In this document: piece after piece, positions 33,690 to 42,712 of the stretch
Layout: the number at the start of each line of letters is the position of its first letter
Numbering within the stretch: position 1 is the stretch's first letter
Assembly (NCBI RefSeq): GCF_019802125.1
Contig: NZ_JAHVHT010000004.1
Location: 62,001 to 126,000, forward strand
DNA: 64,000 bases
Direction of reading: 5' to 3'
Source: Tateyamaria omphalii
Lineage (GTDB): Bacteria; Pseudomonadota; Alphaproteobacteria; Rhodobacterales; Rhodobacteraceae
Notes under the pieces: model-generated
What the model saw: the letters and a program-made list of their open reading frames with translations, nothing else
The model's database searches: none
Told to the model about the DNA's origin: nothing
Position numbers and translations under genes: made by a program

Positions 33690-34922
33690 GTGAACATCCT
33701 CGTTCCGCACGCGCTGGTGTCAGACCCTACCGGTTTTGGCGGGGTGCCACATGACGACTGCCTCCACGGGACACCGGTGATCACCAATGGCAAACTGTCC
33801 GGTCTCGCGCCGCCCACCGGCGCACCCGAATGTATGGTCCTGCCCCGGCTTGTCGAACCTCATTGTCACCTCGACAAGTGCCACACGATCCACCGGCTGG
33901 GCCAGGTCGGCGGCGACCTGCATCAGGCCATCGCGCGCCAGCACGACGACAAGTTCCACTGGGATGAAGATGACCTGCGCCACCGCGCGACTAAGGGACT
34001 GGCCGAGGCGCAGGACAACGGATGCACGCTGATCCGCAGCCATGTGGATTGGGGCAACGAACCGGCGCCGCCGCTCGCGTGGTCCGTACTGGTCGAGCTG
34101 GCCGAGGATCACCCGGGCCTGCAACTTGCGGCCCTGACCGGGATCGAGCTGTGGAGCTACCCCGAGTTTGCCGAGACCGTCGGCAACGTGCTGCGCCTGA
34201 CCGACGGCATAGCGGGTGCGTTCATCTACGACGACCCGAGGACACGCGCGGGGCTTGAGGCGATCTTTGCCGCCGCGATGGCCCATGACCTGATGCTCGA
34301 CTTCCACGTGGATGAAGGGCTGGGCGACCTCAACGGGTTGGAAATGATCGCAGATACCGCGCTTGAGACGGGCTTTGACCGTCCGATCCTGTGCGGGCAC
34401 TGCGTCAGCCTGATGGACCGCAACCCACGTGACGTCGCCCGCATCGCGGACAAGCTTGCGCGGGCCGGGATCACGGTCTGCACGTTGCCGGTCACGAACC
34501 TGTATCTGCAAGGGCGCACCGACGGCACGCCGGATCGGCGCGGCATCACCCGGCTGCGCGAGTTGCGGGCGGCAGGCGTGCCGGTCGTGGTCGGGTCCGA
34601 CAACGTGGCCGATGCGTTCTGCCCTTTGGGCGCCCACGACCCACGCGCGGCCCTTGCGCTCGCCTGTGTGACCGCCCATCTCGACCCGCCCTTGGGCGAT
34701 TGGCTTTCTAGCATCACCACCGACGCGGCAAAGGCCGTGGGCGCTTCGCCTATCACCGTAGACGGCGCCGACCTGTCCCAGCTTCTGGTCTGTGATGTAA
34801 CCCACACGGCGGATCTCGTGGCCGGGCGCGCACCCATGCGGTCCACGTCAGAACACCTGGGCGACACGCCAGAGGGCGCATTTAAACCTGCGAACGGCGC
34901 AAACTCGCAAAATGTCCGGTGA
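33690..34922 (+). CDS. Amidohydrolase, cytosine deaminase-like
   Basis: 410 aa metal-dependent TIM-barrel hydrolase. Metal and catalytic residues appear as HCH in VEPHCHLDKCHT, the Lys/His region LIRSHVDWG, DFHVDEG, LCGHCVSL and the Asp of VVGSDNVADAF, the layout of the CodA/cytosine deaminase group. Substrates could be cytosine, isoguanine or another cyclic amidine. GTG start at 33690. No pyrimidine transporter follows; the next gene is a binding protein 197 bases on. Confidence 0.87.
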   Translation: MNILVPHALVSDPTGFGGVPHDDCLHGTPVITNGKLSGLAPPTGAPECMVLPRLVEPHCHLDKCHTIHRLGQVGGDLHQAIARQHDDKFHWDEDDLRHRATKGLAEAQDNGCTLIRSHVDWGNEPAPPLAWSVLVELAEDHPGLQLAALTGIELWSYPEFAETVGNVLRLTDGIAGAFIYDDPRTRAGLEAIFAAAMAHDLMLDFHVDEGLGDLNGLEMIADTALETGFDRPILCGHCVSLMDRNPRDVARIADKLARAGITVCTLPVTNLYLQGRTDGTPDRRGITRLRELRAAGVPVVVGSDNVADAFCPLGAHDPRAALALACVTAHLDPPLGDWLSSITTDAAKAVGASPITVDGADLSQLLVCDVTHTADLVAGRAPMRSTSEHLGDTPEGAFKPANGANSQNVR

Positions 34923-35080
34923 TCGGTCTAGTATTCATATTCCTGCAACTCCGGGTCACGGGGTTGACGCCATGCGCCTGATCGTTTGAACTCCGGGCGT
35001 CTCCCGCCACGGGATGGCGACAAAAACGCAGGTCAACTGCAACACCGAACAGGTCGGGCACTCACCCTGGCCGACAAGGG

Positions 35081-35098
35081 CGCAAACAAATGTTTGCG
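35081..35098. promoter_or_regulatory. Palindrome before the orphan solute-binding protein gene
   Basis: CGCAAACAAATGTTTGCG has eight-base perfect arms around AA and ends 21 bases before the ATG. It is a good candidate operator for an unidentified repressor, overlapping the leader. Confidence 0.5.
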
Positions 35099-35119
35099 AC
35101 GCCAACAGAGAGGAAGAAC

Positions 35120-36787
35120 ATGACATTCATAACCCGCACCGGCAAGCCGCTGCCACAGGCCATCGTGGCCTCGGCCGCCAAGGTCGGCGACGATCCCATC
35201 AACCGCCGCGAATTTCTGGCGACAGCCAGCAGCTTCGGCGCCACCGCAGCCGTCGCCTACGGTATGCTGGGCCTGTCTGCGCCCGCCGCACGTGCCGCTG
35301 CGCATCAGGACGGTGGCACGTTGCGCTACCAGATCGAGGTCCGCGCGCACAAGGATCCACGCACCTATGACTGGTCGCAGATCGCCAACTTCTCACGCGG
35401 CTGGCTGGAATACCTGGTGACCTACGAAAACGACGGTACCTTCCAGCCCTCTCTGCTGGAAAGCTGGGAAATCAATGACGACGCCACCGTCTACACCCTC
35501 AACGTCCGCAAGGGCGTGAAGTGGAACAACGGTGACGATTTCACCGCCGAAGACGTGGCCCGCAACATCGCCGGCTGGTGTGAAAAGGACCTCGAAGGCA
35601 ACTCGATGGCCGGTCGCTTCAACACGCTGATCGACGCCGACACGAACAAGGCCATCGAAGGCGCGATCGAAGTGGTCGACACCCACACGGTCAAACTGAA
35701 CCTGCCCGCCTCCGACATCTCGCTGATCGCAGGCATGGCGGACTACCCGGCGGCCATCGTGCACAGTTCGTATACGCCGGAAACCGGGGTCAGCAACCCG
35801 ATCGGAACAGGTCCCTACCTGCCCGAGTCGCTCGAAGTGGGTGTCAAAGGTGTCCTGGTCAAGAACACCGATCACACCTGGTGGGGCACCGAGGTCCAGG
35901 GCGGACCTTACATGGACCGCATCGAGTTCATCGACTACGGCACGGACCCCGCGGCGTGGATGGCTGCGGCCGAAGCCGAGGAAATCGACATGACCTACTC
36001 GGTCGATGGTGATTTCGTCGATCTGATCGCTTCCATCGACGGCATGGTGCAGAACGACATCGTGACGGCCGCGACCATCGTGGTCCGTCCGAACCAGCTG
36101 GCTGAAGTCGACGGGAAACGCCCTTACGAAGACGAGCGCGTGCGCCGCGCCATCACCATGGCTGTCGACAACAACATCCTGCTCGAGCTGGGTATCGGCG
36201 GCCGCGGCGAAGTGGCCGAAAACCACCACGTTGCCCCGTTCCACCCGGAATATGCCGAAATGCCCCCCATGGAGGTCGACCCCGCAGGCGCCAAGGCCCT
36301 GATGGACGAAGCAGGCATGGGTGATTTCGAGCACGAGCTGATCTCGATCGACGATGGCTACCGCAAGGACACCACCGACGCGGTCGCGGCCCAGCTGCGT
36401 GACGCAGGCATCAACGTCAAGCGGACGGTTCTGCCCGGCTCGACCTTCTGGAACGACTGGGCCAAGTACCCGTTCAGCTCGACCAACTGGAACCACCGCC
36501 CGCTGGGCGTCCAGATCTGGGCCCTGGCCTACCGTTCGGGCGAAGCCTGGAACGAGTTCGGCTGGTCCAGCCCCGAGTTCGACGAGAACCTCGCCAAGGC
36601 ACTGGCGACAGCGGACGTCGAAGAGCGTCGCAAGCTGATGGCCATCGGCCAGAAGATGATCCAGGACGCAGGCGTTACGATCCAGCCTTACTGGCGGTCG
36701 CTGACCAACCACACCAAGGAAGGTCTGGTGGGTGCAGAGCACCATATCACCTACGAATTCCGCCCGGCCCAGGTCGCCTGGACCTGA
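35120..36787 (+). CDS. ABC transporter substrate-binding protein, family 5 (peptide/opine type), Tat-exported
   Basis: 555 aa. The N-terminal [19 protein letters not shown] carries a twin-arginine motif, then a hydrophobic stretch and a likely cut after ARA (about residue 62). The mature part is an SBP_bac_5 protein: [31 protein letters not shown] is the family signature. Folded export by Tat suggests a bound cofactor or rapid folding. No permease or ATPase genes are adjacent; a terminator follows directly, so it is transcribed alone. GAGAGGAA lies before the ATG. Confidence 0.92.
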   Translation: MTFITRTGKPLPQAIVASAAKVGDDPINRREFLATASSFGATAAVAYGMLGLSAPAARAAAHQDGGTLRYQIEVRAHKDPRTYDWSQIANFSRGWLEYLVTYENDGTFQPSLLESWEINDDATVYTLNVRKGVKWNNGDDFTAEDVARNIAGWCEKDLEGNSMAGRFNTLIDADTNKAIEGAIEVVDTHTVKLNLPASDISLIAGMADYPAAIVHSSYTPETGVSNPIGTGPYLPESLEVGVKGVLVKNTDHTWWGTEVQGGPYMDRIEFIDYGTDPAAWMAAAEAEEIDMTYSVDGDFVDLIASIDGMVQNDIVTAATIVVRPNQLAEVDGKRPYEDERVRRAITMAVDNNILLELGIGGRGEVAENHHVAPFHPEYAEMPPMEVDPAGAKALMDEAGMGDFEHELISIDDGYRKDTTDAVAAQLRDAGINVKRTVLPGSTFWNDWAKYPFSSTNWNHRPLGVQIWALAYRSGEAWNEFGWSSPEFDENLAKALATADVEERRKLMAIGQKMIQDAGVTIQPYWRSLTNHTKEGLVGAEHHITYEFRPAQVAWT

Positions 36788-36812
36788 CCTGCGGATCGGA
36801 AAACGAACAGGA

Positions 36813-36839
36813 GGGGCCGCCATCGCGCGGCCCTTTTTC
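36813..36839 (+). terminator. Terminator after the binding-protein gene
   Basis: GGGCCGC pairs with GCGCGGCCC across CATC, followed by TTTTT. It lies 26 bases after the stop codon. Confidence 0.85.
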
Positions 36840-36943
36840 ATGGATGTCAGAAGATCGATGGCATGACAGATCAGCATGACGCGACAAAACGGGACGGCGG
36901 GCGGGGCGTCTTTGGCGCAGCCAAACAGCGTCCGCCCAACGGC

Positions 36944-37411
36944 TCAGATCGTCGCCAACCGATCCACAGGGAAATGCAGCTGCGTGACCGCCGCATCCAG
37001 ATCAGTGCGCAGCAGCGGACCAATATCGGCGTGCAGGCGCGCCACAAGGTCCGCGCCCGTCAGCTCGACACGGTCAACTTTCGCAAACCACGCCTCTTCA
37101 CAGATCAGGTCTTCGATCAGCGGATCAATGACCGCACCGCCCCCACCGGGATAGCGGTAAAACCCCCAGCCAAAGCGTTTGCCCAACCGGCCCTCTGCCA
37201 CCATACGCGGCAGAACGGGCGTAACATCGGCGCCCTTGCGCGCCGCCAGGACCTTGTCCAACCCGACAAGGTCCTGCACCTCGCACGGACCCAGCCCATA
37301 GCCCCAGTCGACCAGCGCCTCATCCAGATCCCAGGGTGTCGTGTGACGGTAAAGCAGCACCTCGCAAGCCCGCCAAAAGGCGTCCTGCAACGGGGTAACG
37401 GTTCCGCTCAC
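36944..37411 (-). CDS. Stand-alone 3-hydroxyacyl-CoA dehydrogenase C-terminal domain protein
   Basis: 155 aa made only of the helical 3HCDH C-terminal domain: WDLDEALVDWGYGLGPCEVQDLVGLD and MVAEGRLGKRFGWGFYRYPGG. The NAD-binding Rossmann half is missing, so alone it should not be a dehydrogenase. It may form a complex with a partner or act on the 3-hydroxyadipyl-CoA formed downstream of the box pathway. It starts in an ATGA overlap with boxR and is the last gene of the box cluster. Confidence 0.85.
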   Translation of the reverse strand: MSGTVTPLQDAFWRACEVLLYRHTTPWDLDEALVDWGYGLGPCEVQDLVGLDKVLAARKGADVTPVLPRMVAEGRLGKRFGWGFYRYPGGGGAVIDPLIEDLICEEAWFAKVDRVELTGADLVARLHADIGPLLRTDLDAAVTQLHFPVDRLATI

Positions 37412-38298
37412 GGGCCAAGGCCCTCAAGGAAACGATACTTGGCAATGATGGCCAGCAATTCGTTCAGTGACGTCGATACAGGCTTGGCCGCCGTATCCAC
37501 CTGCGCCATGGCGCGCTCATAGGCAGGCGTCCGATGGCTCAGCAGCGCCTTGAGCTGCTCCATGGCCACCGGATTGCCCTCCATCGGGCGCAAGTCCCCC
37601 TGCGCACGGACACGCGCCATATGTTCACCCGGACTGGTGCGGATCCAGACCGTATGAAACCGCTCAAGCAGCATGTCATACGCCGCCTCATCGCCCACGA
37701 TCCCGCCTGCAACAGCCAGAATAAGCTTGTCGTGCCGGTCCACCACACGCGCCACGGCCTCAGCCTCAAGCGCGCGATAACCATCCTGGCCATAAAGCGC
37801 CATAACCTCGGACAAGGGCATACCCGCCTCGGCTTCGATCTCTTCATTCAACTCGACAAATGGGATCTTCAGCTTTGCCGCTGCCATCCGACCAAGCGTG
37901 GACTTGCCCGCGCCGCGCAAACCAACCAGGCAAATGCGCTGCGCCCGTAACGCCAGTGGGTTCTGAGGTGCCAGAAGCGCCCGCACCCGGCCCTGCACCT
38001 GCGCAGGGGCGGCCTGATACAAGCGGGCCACGCGGGCCACATCCCCATGCATGGGCGGCGCTTCGGACAACAGGTCCTCAATCCGCAAGTTCAGCGCCGT
38101 CGCCACACGCTCCAACAGAATGACCGAGATATTGCCCTCGCCCGCCTCAAGCTGGGCCAGATAGCGGGGCGACACACCCGAGCGTTCGGACAACTCACGC
38201 CGGGGCAGGCCCAGCGCGTCACGCGCCGCGCGAACACGGGTGGCGAGGCGTGCAATCATCGGGATTGCGCCATCAGGTATGGGTTTTGGTGATGTCAT
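37408..38298 (-). CDS. boxR: BoxR regulator (XRE helix-turn-helix plus shikimate kinase-like domain)
   Basis: Repressor of benzoyl-CoA pathways of the BoxR/BzdR type, which responds to benzoyl-CoA. 296 aa: XRE helix-turn-helix at about 20-75 (LGLPRRELSERSGVSPRYLAQLEAGEGNIS), a linker, and a shikimate-kinase-like domain with P-loop GLRGAGKST that binds the CoA thioester rather than shikimate. The ATG at 38298 is used; a GTG two codons upstream exists. The sequence TTAAGTGCGCA spans its start and recurs upstream of the ligase gene, a possible autoregulatory site. Confidence 0.93.
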   Translation of the reverse strand: MTSPKPIPDGAIPMIARLATRVRAARDALGLPRRELSERSGVSPRYLAQLEAGEGNISVILLERVATALNLRIEDLLSEAPPMHGDVARVARLYQAAPAQVQGRVRALLAPQNPLALRAQRICLVGLRGAGKSTLGRMAAAKLKIPFVELNEEIEAEAGMPLSEVMALYGQDGYRALEAEAVARVVDRHDKLILAVAGGIVGDEAAYDMLLERFHTVWIRTSPGEHMARVRAQGDLRPMEGNPVAMEQLKALLSHRTPAYERAMAQVDTAAKPVSTSLNELLAIIAKYRFLEGLGP

Positions 38299-38357
38299 GC
38301 GCACTTAATCTGTTCGTAATGGAAAGTTGTAGGGCGCGATGGCGCCAGATCAACGGA

Positions 38358-38780
38358 TCATGTTGCGCGAAGATGCGGGGTCAGCGCGTCCCGCAGAACA
38401 GACGGTGCAGGCTGGCTCTTGAACTGGTCGGCAATGACAAAGACGCAGGTGAATGTTCCCTCGAAGCACAAGGTGCCATCCTGGCGCCCATCCACGCGAA
38501 AGGTCACGGACTTCTCCCCTAACCGGCTGGGCCACACCTCACAGATCAATCTGTGACGCGGCGTGACCGGCGCACGGAAGTCCATGCTCATGTGAACAAA
38601 CGGGGTGCCGATATTGTGGTCAAGCTCAAGCTGATACCACCCATCCCCGCCCAGATGCGCCTCCCACCAGGCATTGATCGCGTCGAGGGCAAACCACGGC
38701 AAACGGGCGGTATAGGCGATTTTGGCCGGATCACAGTCGCCCCACGTGACCCGGATGTCGTGCGTGAAGGTTTCGCTCAA
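38358..38780 (-). CDS. Hot-dog thioesterase, 4-hydroxybenzoyl-CoA thioesterase type
   Basis: 140 aa. The active-site signature VTWGDCDPAKIAYTARLPWFALDAINAWWE, with Asp in the catalytic position, is characteristic of 4HBT enzymes, and the C-terminal strand SVTFRVDGRQDGTLCFEGTFTCVFV completes the fold. In box clusters such enzymes recycle CoA by hydrolysing stalled aromatic CoA esters. The start is inferred as TTG 38780, which overlaps the flavodoxin stop as TTGA; no ATG is available near the conserved N-terminus. Confidence 0.88.
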   Translation of the reverse strand: MSETFTHDIRVTWGDCDPAKIAYTARLPWFALDAINAWWEAHLGGDGWYQLELDHNIGTPFVHMSMDFRAPVTPRHRLICEVWPSRLGEKSVTFRVDGRQDGTLCFEGTFTCVFVIADQFKSQPAPSVLRDALTPHLRAT

Positions 38781-39238
38781 GCAGCCTGTTCCGCGTCCAT
38801 CAATCCCATGATGCCCTTGACCCAAGGCAGCGCGATATCCTCGGGCATTTCAATGCCGGACGCATCGTGGATGCCGCGCTCGCCGACTTGCGTGGCCCCT
38901 TGCGCCTTCATCATCTCAGCGAGCTTCATGGAGCCGTGGGCGAACGTCTCGGCAAAGACCATGTCGCCCAGCCCGAAGATGGCAAATCGGATGCCGTTCA
39001 GGTCCGGCTTGCCTTCCGTCAACGCCTCTTCGAACGGCAATGCGGTCGACGGCAGATCGCCATTCCCATAGGTCGAGGTGACGATGATGTAGAAAGCGTC
39101 CTTTTCCATCGCGGAAGGGTCCACATCGGCCAGGCTCTGGATGTCGCAGTCGAACCCGTCGCCCAGTTCCGCCTCGATGTCTTCGCACAGCATTTCGGAA
39201 TTGCCCGTCTCCGAGCCGTAATAAATACCCACTTTCAT
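38777..39238 (-). CDS. Flavodoxin (MioC-like)
   Basis: 153 aa. The FMN phosphate loop GSETGNSEM at about residues 9-17 and TSTYGNGDLPSTA mark a short-chain flavodoxin; FAIFGLGDMVFAETFAHGSM is the flavin-side loop. It is a soluble one-electron carrier. Placed between the boxB-proximal Cys-rich peptide gene and the thioesterase gene, it is a candidate electron donor for the BoxB epoxidase, since no boxA reductase is in this cluster. Confidence 0.9.
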   Translation of the reverse strand: MKVGIYYGSETGNSEMLCEDIEAELGDGFDCDIQSLADVDPSAMEKDAFYIIVTSTYGNGDLPSTALPFEEALTEGKPDLNGIRFAIFGLGDMVFAETFAHGSMKLAEMMKAQGATQVGERGIHDASGIEMPEDIALPWVKGIMGLMDAEQAA

Positions 39239-39265
39239 TGATGTACCTTCCGTCAGTGACCCGTT

Positions 39266-39442
39266 TCAATGACAGGTTTCAGCACTGTTGCCGGACATGT
39301 AGCGCTCTGACATGGCATCCTGCTCTTCGCGGGTGAGCATCATGTAAAGCGCAAAGCACATGCCTGTGCAGCCCTTGCACTCCAGCGCGCAAAAGGCACG
39401 TTGGGGCGGGGGTGTTTCAACAACAGTCCTTTGAACCTGCAT
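39266..39442 (-). CDS. Small Cys-rich protein next to boxB
   Basis: 58 aa with the compact motif CALECKGCTGMC (Cys18, 22, 25, 29) and a final Cys57, spaced to hold a Fe-S cluster or zinc. The start at 39442 is chosen because GAGG lies nine bases before it; in-frame starts at 39451 (ATG) and 39457 (GTG overlapping the boxB stop) are possible. It sits between boxB and flavodoxin genes and may take part in electron transfer to BoxB. No family is recognised. Confidence 0.65.
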   Translation of the reverse strand: MQVQRTVVETPPPQRAFCALECKGCTGMCFALYMMLTREEQDAMSERYMSGNSAETCH

Positions 39443-39453
39443 CGCGTTCATCC

Positions 39454-40902
39454 TCACGCCATGTGAAGTTTTACGTATTCGAAGTCACCTGGCTTGTTGT
39501 CGATCCCGACCTTGGGCGGGGCGATCCAACTGGCGTATTTGCCGGGCTCGTAGCACGGCTTCATCAATGACTGAATAAAAGCACCATCTTCCTTGGTGGG
39601 CAACCATTCGTGCTGGCGCGCCTCCCAATCGGCGGAATTGATGAACTCACCCTCCGGCGTGATCGGCTGATTGGCAAACACCCCGATCTTCCGGTGGAAC
39701 CCCTCATGCGGCAGCTTCAGTTCGAATTCGATGCCGGTGCGCGAGATCTGCTTGTTCCACCGGCGCAACCCGCCCGAGGCATCGCGGATGTAATCATCCC
39801 GCAGCCGCATGTTGATGGCCGTCAGCGCAGGCACATCCTGCGTCACGATCTTGCCGTCCACGATGCTCGCCACGGCATAGGTATCACCCGTTAGCTTATG
39901 ATCGTCATCAATCCGCTGCTCCATATACCGCCCCTTGATGCCTGCATTGAACGCATTGGCAGCGTTGGTCGACACCTCCTGCCCAAACAGATCAAGGCTC
40001 AGCGTATAATGCAGGTTCAGCTTCTTCTGGATCGTCGGCAGATCAATGACGCCCAAATCGCGGATCTTGTCGATGTCATAGGGATCATCAATCCCATGCG
40101 CCTGCATCGCGGCCAAGGTCGCCTGAATGGTCCGCGTCACGCCCGTCTCACCCACAAACATATGATGCGCTTCCTCGGTCAGCATGAAGCGGCAGGTGCG
40201 CGACAGCGGGTCAAAACCCGACTGCGCAAGGCTCTCCAACTGCATCTTCCCGTCCCGGTCTGTGAAATAGGTGAACATGAAGAACGACAGCCAATCCGGC
40301 GTCTCTTCATTGAAGGCACCCAACATCCGCGGCGCATCCTCGTTGCCCGAGGACCGGACCAGCATATCATCCGCCTCCTCGCGCCCATCCTTGCCGAAGT
40401 ATTTCTGCAGCAAATACACCATCGCCCACAGGTGCCGCCCTTCCTCGACATTCACCTGAAACAGGTTGCGCATGTCGTAAAGCGACGGTGCCGTCAGGCC
40501 CAGGAACCGCTGCTGCTCGACCGACCCCGGCTCGGTATCGCCTTGGATCACAATCAACCGCTTCAGCATGTTGCGATACTCGCCCGGCACCTCCTGCCAC
40601 GCAGGCTCACCATAGTGCTCACCCATCGGAATGCGCCGATCCTCAACCGCCGGGGCTAACAGAACACCCCAGCGATATTCCGGCATCTTCACATAGTCGA
40701 ACTTGGCCCAGCCCTTCGGATCCACGCTGACAGCCGTGCGCAGATACACCATCGATTCCTGAAAGTTCTGCGGGATCAGGTCATTCCACCAGTTGATATA
40801 GCCGGGGTGCCATTTCTCCAGCGCTTTCAGCACCTTGCGGTCCTGGCTCAGCCCCACATTGTTGGGGATTTGGGTGTCATAGCTGACGTTCATCACAGTC
40901 AT
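39454..40902 (-). CDS. boxB: Benzoyl-CoA 2,3-epoxidase, oxygenase subunit BoxB
   Basis: Di-iron enzyme that epoxidises the ring of benzoyl-CoA with oxygen; 482 aa, family length. Iron-ligand helices are visible around Glu129 (VEQQRFLGLTAPS), NVEEGRHLW (Glu153-His157) and LTEEAHHMF (Glu243-His247). RBS GGAGATG lies before the ATG. It needs an electron donor, which is BoxA in described systems. Here the next genes are a Cys-rich peptide and a flavodoxin instead. Confidence 0.96.
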   Translation of the reverse strand: MTVMNVSYDTQIPNNVGLSQDRKVLKALEKWHPGYINWWNDLIPQNFQESMVYLRTAVSVDPKGWAKFDYVKMPEYRWGVLLAPAVEDRRIPMGEHYGEPAWQEVPGEYRNMLKRLIVIQGDTEPGSVEQQRFLGLTAPSLYDMRNLFQVNVEEGRHLWAMVYLLQKYFGKDGREEADDMLVRSSGNEDAPRMLGAFNEETPDWLSFFMFTYFTDRDGKMQLESLAQSGFDPLSRTCRFMLTEEAHHMFVGETGVTRTIQATLAAMQAHGIDDPYDIDKIRDLGVIDLPTIQKKLNLHYTLSLDLFGQEVSTNAANAFNAGIKGRYMEQRIDDDHKLTGDTYAVASIVDGKIVTQDVPALTAINMRLRDDYIRDASGGLRRWNKQISRTGIEFELKLPHEGFHRKIGVFANQPITPEGEFINSADWEARQHEWLPTKEDGAFIQSLMKPCYEPGKYASWIAPPKVGIDNKPGDFEYVKLHMA

Positions 40903-40951
40903 GTCTTCATCTCCTCCTCATGTCCGTAGGGTGCGCATTCACTGCGCACCG

Positions 40952-42610
40952 CTACACACGTTCCATGTTGAAATCACCGCGCACACCGGTCCCATACCGC
41001 TGCAACGCGCCATCCTCTCCAACCGCATTGGGCCGGTTGAAAATCCAGTTCTGCCAGGCGGTCAGACGGCCAAAGATCCGCGTCTCCATCGTCTCCGGCC
41101 CGGCAAAGCGCAGGTTCGCCTCCATCCCGGTCATCGCGTCGGGGGAGAAGCTGGCGCGCTCCTCCAGAAAAATCCGGATCTCATCCTCCCAGTCGATGTC
41201 GTCGAGGATCTCGGTCACCAACCCAGCCTCGTCAGCCTCATCAGCCTCCAACGCCGCGCCGATATGCTCCCTAAGGCCCTCAGCCGCGTCCGACCCATAA
41301 AACCGCGTCTCCAACCGCGTCAGGTCATTCCCCATCGGATAGGCCCCAAAATTCCCCTTACTCAAGGTGATTGCGGCGAGGGGCCGATTGTCCCCCTCAA
41401 ACTCGTCCTCCATCATGTAGGACCGGTCCACCGCCCACAGCAGCTCGGCCAAGACCCCGGCAAAGCAACTCCCATGCTCGACCAAGGCCACCAACGAGCG
41501 CGAGGTCACATCCACCCGCTTCAACACCCGCTTCCAATAGTGGCGGATCTCATTGCACAACCAATGCTCCGGGTTGTCCAAAACCAGCGCCTCATGGGCC
41601 AAGACCGCCTCCGGATCGCCCTGCGACCGGATCACCCACAGCCCCGCCTCCATCTCATTGAGACGCAGATGCAAAACCGCATCTTCCAACTCCCGCGCAA
41701 GCCGCAGGATGTAGGATTGATCGCCCTTAGCCACCAACGCCTCCACATCGGCAGGGGCGTCACCCTCGGGCCCCTTGATCAAAATCTCCGCCCGCCGCGC
41801 CGCGCGATCCACGGTCACTTCAACGAGGCCATAAGAAACCGACCCATCATCAGACACCGTCCGCTCAATAGGCCCCAGCGTGATCCCCTGCGCCACATCC
41901 GCCTTGGCCGAGGCCGCCGCAAACTCCGCCGCACGCTCCGCCACGACGTCATCAAACCGCGCATTGGGCACCGCCTCGTCCACCAGCTTCCACTGCACGG
42001 CACGCTTGCCCTTCACCCCTTCCTCGGTCGAACAAAACACATCCGCCCGATCCCGCCGCACCATCCGCTTGTCGGTCACACGGGTCAGGCCCCCCGTCCC
42101 CGGCAGCACCGCCAGCAACGGCACCTCGGGCAAAGCGACCGACGACGTTGAATCATCCGTCAGCATGATATGATTGCACGCCAGCGCCAGCTCATACCCA
42201 CCCCCGGCACAGGCCCCCTGCACGGCAGCTACGTATTTCTGCCCGCTCTCCGCCTCCGCCGCCTCATAGGCATTCCGCGTCTCGTTCGTGAATTTGCAGA
42301 AGTTGACCTTGTGCGAATGCGCCGCCCCGCCCAGCATCCGAATATTGGCCCCGGCACAAAACACCCGGTCCTTGGCCGAGCGCATGACAACCACCTTCAC
42401 CTCCGGATGTTCAAACCGCATCCGCTGGACCACATCGTTCAACTCGATATCGACACCAAGGTCATAGGAATTCAGCTTCAACTGATAGCCGTCAAACAGC
42501 CCGCCATCCTCGTCCACATCCATCCAAAGCGTCGCCACCGGACCGTCATAGTCCACACGCCAATGCTTGTAGCGGCTGGGATCGGTCCGGAAATCGATGA
42601 TCTGGGTCAT
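40952..42610 (-). CDS. boxC: Benzoyl-CoA-dihydrodiol lyase (2,3-epoxybenzoyl-CoA ring-cleaving) BoxC
   Basis: Crotonase-family enzyme that hydrolytically opens 2,3-epoxybenzoyl-CoA to 3,4-dehydroadipyl-CoA semialdehyde and formate. 552 aa, longer than plain crotonases because of the BoxC C-terminal part. The CoA-binding oxyanion region is at VMRSAKDRVFCAGANIRMLGG and AAVQGACAGGGYELALACNH. It lies 49 bases upstream of boxB. The aldehyde dehydrogenase that follows in the pathway is not in the window. Confidence 0.95.
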   Translation of the reverse strand: MTQIIDFRTDPSRYKHWRVDYDGPVATLWMDVDEDGGLFDGYQLKLNSYDLGVDIELNDVVQRMRFEHPEVKVVVMRSAKDRVFCAGANIRMLGGAAHSHKVNFCKFTNETRNAYEAAEAESGQKYVAAVQGACAGGGYELALACNHIMLTDDSTSSVALPEVPLLAVLPGTGGLTRVTDKRMVRRDRADVFCSTEEGVKGKRAVQWKLVDEAVPNARFDDVVAERAAEFAAASAKADVAQGITLGPIERTVSDDGSVSYGLVEVTVDRAARRAEILIKGPEGDAPADVEALVAKGDQSYILRLARELEDAVLHLRLNEMEAGLWVIRSQGDPEAVLAHEALVLDNPEHWLCNEIRHYWKRVLKRVDVTSRSLVALVEHGSCFAGVLAELLWAVDRSYMMEDEFEGDNRPLAAITLSKGNFGAYPMGNDLTRLETRFYGSDAAEGLREHIGAALEADEADEAGLVTEILDDIDWEDEIRIFLEERASFSPDAMTGMEANLRFAGPETMETRIFGRLTAWQNWIFNRPNAVGEDGALQRYGTGVRGDFNMERV

Positions 42611-42698
42611 GAATCACATGTGCCTTGAAGGGTCGAAAGTGGCATTATGCTACACCGCGCAGGCCCTGAAATGCACAATATGCCGCCGCATACCGCGA

Positions 42699-42712
42699 TT
42701 TAATGCACTTTA
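42699..42712 (-). promoter_or_regulatory. TGCA-type motif at the boxC-proximal gap
   Basis: TTTAATGCACTTTA on the plus strand, with a second ATGCAC 28 bases away (42671-42676), precedes boxC. A similar TTTAATGCA stands before the ligase gene (45132-45140). Box/Bzd regulators are known to bind TGCA-containing sites, so these are candidate BoxR contacts. Confidence 0.35.

Noticed and set aside
35393-36877. 494-codon minus-strand ORF opposite the binding protein
   Set aside because: Antisense shadow; no recognisable domain, and the plus strand has a Tat leader and the SBP_bac_5 signature.
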